Assembly: GCF_000764305.2 (NCBI RefSeq)
Contig: NW_025934994.1
Coordinates: 62,001 to 126,000 of the forward strand
Length of the DNA stretch: 64,000 nucleotides
Source of the DNA: Hyalella azteca
Taxonomy: Eukaryota; Arthropoda; Malacostraca; Amphipoda; Hyalellidae
Reading direction: 5' to 3'
Of this stretch, positions 57,191-64,000 are shown one piece after another. The position numbers were made by a program, and so were the translations under genes. Numbering within the stretch: position 1 is the stretch's first letter; every line of letters starts with the position of its first letter. The notes below the pieces were generated by a model. The model saw nothing but the letters and a program-made list of their open reading frames with translations. It did no database searches and was not told the DNA's origin.

Positions 57191-57423
57191 TTCATTCCCA
57201 TGATCTATGTTATTAGCGGCCGGTAGTCTGGATGGAAGCGATCTCACCGACACATCATTTCTGATCAGAATATTTCCAAAATAAAAATATTTCATTTCTG
57301 ATAGAAAAGAACTGACCACAACGGCAGTCAAGACCAGCTCTTCGATGGCCGCTCATTCAACGTCGATAAGTTTGGTCCATGAGAGCTGTTACAAGATGCA
57401 TGGTAGCTCCACCTGTAGCAAGG

Positions 57424-57576
57424 CTGCCACATAATGTGTAGTAAGCCACATTATGTTGGCGCTGCCACATAATGTTTAGTTAAGCCACATTATGTTGTTG
57501 CCGCCACATAATGTGTAGCCCAGCCACATTATGTTGGTGCTGCCACATTATGTTGGTGCTGCCACATTATGTGGCA
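57424..57576. repeat. Alternating inverted repeat cluster (CCACATAATGT / CCACATTATGT)
   Basis: GCCACATAATGTGTAG and GCCACATTATGTTG alternate about seven times. Each neighbouring pair is an inverted repeat able to form a cruciform. Confidence 0.85.
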
Positions 57577-60500
57577 ACTGCCCCGTACCACGGCGAGAAT
57601 AATAGCCGGTGATAGAAAGTGGTCGATGACATCCGCAAATACTCCTTCCCATACATTCACTCGTGCGAGGGAAAAAAATACGTGCAGTGAATGATTTTTA
57701 CTCGTGGATACTGAGTTACAATTTATAAAGCAGGGAAGAATATTTTATTCCTATGATTTTGTCTTATTGTTTCAATGATTTTGTCTCATTTTGTCTGAAC
57801 GCAAAATCCTCAAAAAAATTTAATTTGATATAATAAACAAATTTATAGTTATTTATGTAAAATTCAATTTTCAAAACTTGTATTGCGTTCATATGCTGCC
57901 AAGTGTCAACATTTTACCTCCCGCGAATAACAGTTCGATTTTATAAATCATCAGATACATTTTCAGATGGTGATCATTCCATTCCATTAATCATACAAGA
58001 AAATTTACAATTGCTAAATTCAGACTGATTTTATCCTCGTAAAGTGGTAATATAATATATAATATGTAATATATGATATATACAATTTGAAATATATAAT
58101 AAACAACTTATAATTAAGTTTTGCCCACACAACGGCTGGAAGCGCTACATCGTCGGTAGGGCTTCAATAAATCACAAACTCGTTCTGAAAGAAAAAATAA
58201 TGAAAATAAAGAAATTTTAAGAAATAAACTTGAAGAATGGAATAAATGGACTTCTAGTAGCCATTCTTGAGCGTTGCTTTGAGTGCAGAAATTTTTAAAT
58301 AATAATAACTTGGTAATTTGTTTTCGTCTTTTTAATTTTGCTGAGGAGATTCGCGCTTAAATGAGTACCAATTTTTTTAACAGAGGTTTGAGAGTAGACC
58401 TTGTTATGATCCGATCTGACCCTTCGCTCAGAGCAATGAGTGTTACTTTGTCCAAATAGCGATGTACTTTTTGCCCCTGTGCGGGTCATCCTGACCCAGT
58501 TTGGCCTGGCAGAAGGACGTATCTGTGCTACGTCTGCTCTCTCTGCTTGGGCTGTGGGCAAGAAACTTACATCCTTTTTGGTCAATATTACCACTTCATT
58601 TTTTATTAGTTTTATGTCTAGTTTAAGCCAAACCTAACTTCGCAGTTTGTCCACTTGAAGAACACTGCTACGGATGACAAGCCAATAAAAAATATCGTAT
58701 TCGATTCATGCCCATGACAAAAAATTTGTCATTCTCCAACAATTGGCGAGAATTTGGGAAAGAACCGCTGGGAATTGAGCCCAAGTTGTGGGAAGTTTGG
58801 ACGCAGCGCTCTTGTAATAAGCGAAGTTGCGGCGCATTCACATTCTGTCCAAGAAATGAGGCACCGACGTCCGATAAATAAATGAACGAATGTCGGCGCT
58901 TTCGATCAAAATTATTCAAGAAAATTTTCTGACATGATCAAATTCTTGGGATTAAGTGAAATATCTTGAAAGCATACTGCCAAAAATTGCTGCATGCTTA
59001 TAAATTCTCAAATAGACTATTTCTCAATCGTTCTAATTCCGTAACTGTGAGCAAACATCACCGATAGCGTGACATTTAGTAAAATGTTAAAAAAATTCTG
59101 GACTTCACTCCAATTTTATATGCTCTTACATAAGTTGGAGCAAAAAATATGAGAGACAGCCACTGTGGCATCGTCCATTTAATGTGAACATCGTTGTAGC
59201 AAAAAGCTCGGCCTGCCAGCCAGAAGACATTCTAATCTGGCAAGAGCTTTTCATTTCTGGAAATTCCATTTCTAAAATAAACCTCGGAGTCTGGAAGGCT
59301 TGCAGAAGATGGCGGAGACTTACTGGAGAAAAGACTGCATGTGTAGTTCATTTCCTTCACTCCGGTGCATGTAAATGTTATGAGGAAAAATTTTTCGGGA
59401 CTTTGAGAACTAAAATTAGTTTATGAATAGAAATAGCCTTGGAGTTTTTTTTTGGTTTAATTCATTGGTTGATAACAACGTCAATGTGCTTCAGTTCAAA
59501 ATGAAATCCTTGAATGCTCTAGATTACAACTGAATTAAGTCAGCATGCATAATATTACATTAATATTCTTGGTCGCGTAAAATCAGCAGTCAGTCACACA
59601 CTGGAACAACTCGGTTTATATAACGGCCGCTCGTTGAAGAAGGGCTTACCTGGTTTATTTTTTGGGTATTTATAGATCGTTAGGTAAAATTTATTCCGAT
59701 GCGATTTATTTAAACAACGGAAAACGGAAACCATTCAAAATATTCTTGACTATTATAAAAATATGAGTAATGAGCATATAAATTATACCAACTTTGATTA
59801 TTATTTATATTCACGAAAAAATGTGTAATATTTGGCAAAAAACAAGCGAGAGAGGAAGAAAATTCTTCTTTAACTTTACACGTACATGACAATTTGATCG
59901 AGTTGGTAGCTATATATAGAATTGATAGAGTTGGTAGGTAGCTATCCAAATTTAACGATGATGAATAATATACAAGCGACGTATGCATCTCAAAGATGAA
60001 TTCTACAATTTTCAAGGAAATTACTCATGGTATTCAATACGGAAGAAATGCTCTGGTCTTAAAAAATACACACTGCACATTTTGAAATGTTGCTAACAAA
60101 GCACTTGCGTTTTTCGATATTCTTTTTCGATTTAATCAGTCGCAAATTGGAACAAAGAAAAAAATTAGAAAGAATTTTTTTGCTATCAACCAATGAATTT
60201 CCCCAGGATATATTCCCTTTCTGTCTTGTGAAAGTTGGTTTTTCATTATTACTGCAGCGATTAACTTCCCAGTCGCTCTAAATTAATAATAGAATATATT
60301 ACGCAAATTAATAAAGCATATATAACAATAATATTGCATGCAAATATTACGGAGGCAATATTTGAAATGAGAAAGAAGAAACAGTCACAGGAAGAATATT
60401 TCTTACTATGGCTTATATCTGCGTGTATGTAATCTAATTTATCAAAGGATGCTGTTGATTTAAAGCCCTTCAGTTTATCCTACAGTTTGAATTGCTCAAA

Positions 60501-62741
60501 CTCAATAACAACTAAGATTCGATCGAGGAGATGAAAACTTTTCATGATGGAAATATGAATGCGAATGAATTCAAATGCAATTTCACTAACATGTAGATCA
60601 ATATTAAAAAACATCAACTGGACAGAAAAACTCCGCAGTCTTTATATAAACCTACTTGCAAATTTCATTCAAATTCATCCTTGGATCGTGAAGAAGAAAA
60701 GAGGCCTCTTTGTTTCCATTTAGAGTGCGACTTTCTGTGGCAAGTGTCATATGCTGACATCCAGGGTTCTACGTTGACACATTTTCAACGTGTAATGATT
60801 GACTCGATATGTTGCTCTTTAAAGATGCCTTCGCCGTTTAATGGCTCGCCTAATTTTAATCTTATAACGATGACCTCCAGAGAGGATAATGCATCAGTAA
60901 TCATTAAACGTCGGAACCATCGTAAATATTTCAGACAATAATTCATCAAGCATAAACTAATCAGTTTCAATAAAACAAACACTCTACAGTCCTTGTCGCA
61001 ATCGTATTCAGTCAAAAATTTAGAGCCAGGCAAAATAAAAAATTCATCAGAATTCAAAATTCACTCGAGAACTCCTTTGGGTTTTAAACGCGTGGGGCCG
61101 AAGGCGCGATGCGGTGATCCAATAAATCAGTTATTTCGACGAGACAATTGCAATTTCCTGTGATTGGTTCAAGTTAATTAAATTTTCCAAAACTGAATAA
61201 ATTTCATTATTGGCCTCATAAGAGTATTCATCACATCTCTCAACTTCTATTAAGTCCAATAATGAATTCATTATAAAGCCAATATCTGAACTTCAATTTA
61301 ATAGGATGACTAAATTACTTCGGTGGTCGCTAAAGTTCAGATCTGTTGGGCAGTGCACGCAAATGCCACACCGCTCCCCATCACAGCTCACGCGGCACTG
61401 ACCTGCCGAGCATCACATGACCTGGCGTGACCCAGAAATTTATAATTCATACTGCAGTGCATTTGTGAATGCTATGTTGATGCCTTTTTCAAATTAACGC
61501 CAAATTCGACCGCTCTTGTAAAAACATATAGAAAAAAACAAACCTAGAAAACAAGAGGAACAAAAACTCCAGAAATAAATTGTGCAAATAGAATAATATC
61601 GTTTATTCATTTAGGTGACCCTCAAGTTGATACAGAATCGTCAGTACACTTAGTTTGAAAAATTCTTCTCGTTTCCACAAACGGTTTAAGAATGTTATGC
61701 ACCCGTGTTTTTGAATTCTTTTATCGAATCTTTACGATTTGATCTTAATATTCGTATTTTATTTTATGCAGATTTCAATTTAATTATTTTGAGTTTGATA
61801 TATGTTTCTATGAAACTCTACGGTCATTGTGTTTAATATTCAATTTACTCCCTGTGCGAAATTTCATAAATTTTCAACTTCAATTAAGTCGGAATAGATA
61901 AAAAATTGAGAGGCGGGATCTTCGGCACAGCATAGCATTAATAAAATTATATTTTTTAGTTTATTTTAGGCCCTTTAATCATTAATGAAACTTTGTTTAA
62001 TTAACTCATTTATTTTAACATACTGCACAAAAATCTTGAGGGAAAATTGCGATAAAACCGTCCCACTGTAAAGGATACGCAGAAAAATGTTTTCAACGTT
62101 ATTTCGATCCAGTTAAATTAATACGCAAAGAATAATTGAAACTCATAGAGAAGCTTCTGAATCGTACTAACTACTAATACTAACTTATCATCACTTGTTC
62201 GATTGGAAATTTTGATTCATTTTAATAATAATTAAAGTTCTGTATAATAATAGGATATATATTTCAGGGATAAAAATAGCATAATCATTAAGATTTGGTG
62301 GTTAACGCATGCTAGTTGACTTGGTTGAAGACTTGCAAGTCTTCACTCTGAAAACTTCAATTTAACAGATTTTTTCATCCAACTTTTTTTCAATAATTTT
62401 AGCGCTGATATTTATCTTTCATATAAAAATATAAAAGACAGAAATTCTGAAGTAGAGGATAATAAAAAGACATGTATGCCAATGTTTCAATTTGCTTTTA
62501 AGTTGAGAGATTAAGGTGTCAGTACCAATTTTTTGAAGCATCCGACATAAGAGATTGAGAAACAAACGTGACGAAACGATATCTTAATTTTAGTATATAA
62601 GTAGTTACATACATTATCGCGAAGAGAAGCAAGCAAATTGTCGATTAAAATCTAAAATGGATTTCTACTTAAGACGAGATGGAAGCAACGGCTTTGATCC
62701 CGTATATCTAGCCACTCACAACATTTTGTGTTTTTACTCAC
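57577..62741. other. Non-coding, nothing firm
   Basis: Short open frames only. A GC-richer patch at 58400-58560 is open on both strands without recognisable similarity. Confidence 0.5.
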
Positions 62742-63062
62742 TACCCTCCGTAGCACTTTGTACTTAGTCTTTTTACTCCCGTAGCACTTTGTACTTAGTC
62801 TTTTTACTCCCGTAGCACTTTGTACTTAGTCTTTTTACTCCCGTAGTACTTTGTACTTTTTCTCCCGTCGTACTTTGTATTTTGTCCTTTTACTCCCGTA
62901 GTACTTTGTACTTTTCATTTTGCTCCCCGTAGTACTCTATACTTCTTCTCTCTACGTTCCGTAGCACTTTGTACTTAGTCTTTTTACTCCCGTAGTACTT
63001 TGTACTTTTACTCCCGTAGTACTTTGTACTTCTTCTCTCTACCCTCCATAGTACTTTGTACT
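62742..63062. repeat. 25-31 bp minisatellite
   Basis: About twelve units of CTCCCGTAGCACTTTGTACT followed by TAGTCTTTTTA or shorter. Confidence 0.9.
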
Positions 63063-63339
63063 ATTGTCTACTCGTCCGGAGAGGATATTTTTTCCCTCAA
63101 TTGCCCTCGCCGGAGTTGCCCTCGCGAGTGACTCAGTCTCAAGTTTGAGATCAAAGCCACTATAAGGCAGCGTCAGGGCACCTCCTGTTCATTAGCCTTG
63201 TCAGTTTAGTTGCTGTAATCTGGAAGTTTGTGAAGCTTAGTGGTCGCTTCTGCATGTGAACCCGCGATATCTGAAGTTTTCAAGAATTTAAAAGTAAAGA
63301 AAATAGCCAAAAAGTTCACCATTTCTTATAAGAGAAAAC

Positions 63340-63365
63340 GTTTCGAAGTTCAGCTCCATCATCAG
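63340..63365 (-). ncRNA. Hammerhead-ribozyme-like core (left arm)
   Basis: On the minus strand CTGATGATGGAGCTGAACTT then CGAAAC. The stem GGAG/CTTC is intact but carries one unpaired U after the CUGAUGA box. Confidence 0.35.
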
Positions 63366-63496
63366 TTCAAAACCTGTAACACAGGTACAAACAATTAGTA
63401 GCCTAAAATTCACATTCAAATAATTCACCTAAATTTGAATATTTGAATGTAAATTTTAGGCTACTGATTGTTTGTACCTGAGTTATAGGTTTTGAA

Positions 63497-63522
63497 CTGA
63501 CGATGTAGCTGGACTCCGAAAC
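63497..63522 (+). ncRNA. Hammerhead-ribozyme-like core (right arm)
   Basis: CTGACGATGTAGCTGGACTC followed by CGAAAC: the CUGANGA and GAAA core boxes flank a short hairpin (GGAG/CUCC in related copies; one arm mutated here). PLE terminal repeats are known to carry hammerhead motifs. I could not pair a convincing stem III with a cleavable triplet, so activity is doubtful. Confidence 0.35.
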
Positions 63523-63820
63523 GCTTTCTCTTATAAGAAACGGTGAACTTTTTGGCTATTTTCTTTAGTTTTAAATTCCTGGTAAATTTGCGACTTGAGC
63601 AGCCAAGTGATCTTAATACTAAGGCCTCCCACACTCACCATTCCAACAAAAAGGAATTGATTTTATTAATTAAAAATAATATGCGTTTAAAAATTACTTT
63701 TTAAAGACAACACTTCCAAAGAATGCAGTGTCTCCAATCTTACAAATGTACAATGAATTTCTCATTTAATTTTCAAATTAAAAAATTAGTTTTTCAATTT
63801 TTTTTAATATATAAATTTTT

Positions 63821-63909
63821 NNNNNNNNNNNNNNNNNNNNNNNNNNNNNNNNNNNNNNNNNNNNNNNNNNNNNNNNNNNNNNNNNNNNNNNNNNNNNNNN
63901 NNNNNNNNN
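63821..63909. other. Assembly gap (89 N)
   Basis: Run of undetermined bases; an open frame crossing it is meaningless. Confidence 1.
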
Positions 63910-64000
63910 ATGTCTGAGGGAAGCAGGTAGTCATGTCTGAGGGAAGCAGGTAGCCATGTCTGAGGGAAGCAGGTAGCTATGTCTGAGGGAAGCAGGTAGT
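63910..64000. repeat. 23-bp minisatellite running off the window (at least 4 copies)
   Basis: ATGTCTGAGGGAAGCAGGTA plus GTC or GCC or GCT. Its left boundary is hidden by the gap. Confidence 0.95.

Larger units (their letters stand above)
63284..63578. repeat. 295-bp near-perfect palindrome with a hammerhead-like core in each arm
   Basis: The left arm starts GAATTTAAAAGTAAAGAAAA and the right arm ends with the complement TTTTAAATTC. Both contain the segment AGTTCACC..TTTCTTATAAGAGAAA, the core described below, and CAGGTACAAACAATTAGTAG. The symmetry centre is around 63430. Related single-arm sequence occurs at 45388-45540 beside a PLE fragment, so the palindrome is probably two head-to-head PLE terminal repeats. 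Confidence 0.85.

Noticed and set aside
63723..63917. Open frame crossing the N-gap
   Set aside because: Its continuity depends on undetermined bases.

Overview
This window is animal nuclear DNA. It is AT-rich and intron-rich, with very dense minisatellites, Penelope-like retroelement remnants, a hAT-type DNA transposon and a small dispersed hairpin repeat. The one confidently recognised gene encodes an arthropod-like alpha subunit of soluble (NO-sensitive) guanylate cyclase. I infer an arthropod, perhaps a crustacean; the sequence alone does not settle the species. There are no operons, bacterial genes, tRNAs, rRNAs or CRISPR arrays.

Layout. About 1-23 kb is mostly non-coding. It holds a 1.2 kb non-autonomous hAT element with a perfect 8-bp target duplication (4384-5587), two copies of a dispersed hairpin element (9.57 and 10.28 kb), a pentanucleotide satellite (11.5 kb), a 34-bp hairpin-forming minisatellite (16.56-17.07 kb) and a 40-bp minisatellite (21.86-22.13 kb). 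From 23.57 to 40.66 kb on the minus strand lies the guanylate cyclase gene. I resolved 11 coding exons with GT-AG introns and matching phases. They join into a 2772-nt reading frame (923 aa plus stop) with N-terminal extension, H-NOX-like region, acidic insertion, PAS-like region, signalling helix and cyclase catalytic domain. From 41 to 64 kb no gene is certain. The region holds several isolated exon-like open stretches, two Penelope-like element (PLE) remnants (one a tandem triplication of the GIY-YIG endonuclease region), a 295-bp near-palindrome with a hammerhead-like core in each arm, many minisatellites, a single N at 44564 and an 89-N gap (63821-63909).

Most striking observation. In the cyclase gene, four minisatellites are built from the edges of its own exons. 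Each unit carries a piece of coding sequence, and in three of the four arrays also the splice site: exon 3 donor (7 copies), exon 6 acceptor (8 copies at exactly 56 bp), exon 10 acceptor (5 copies) and the coding end of exon 11 (8 copies at exactly 46 bp). In every case the extra copies lie on the non-coding side. In exon 11 the array supplies the stop codon, because the 46-bp period shifts the frame. This produces decoy splice sites and a repeat-encoded C-terminus, and is the best candidate here for something not previously described.

The single-exon candidates on either strand (26.2, 30.3, 32.1, 41.6-43.5, 47.9, 48.1 and 50.6 kb) are offered at low confidence. They have open frames and plausible splice sites, but I could not assign a family.
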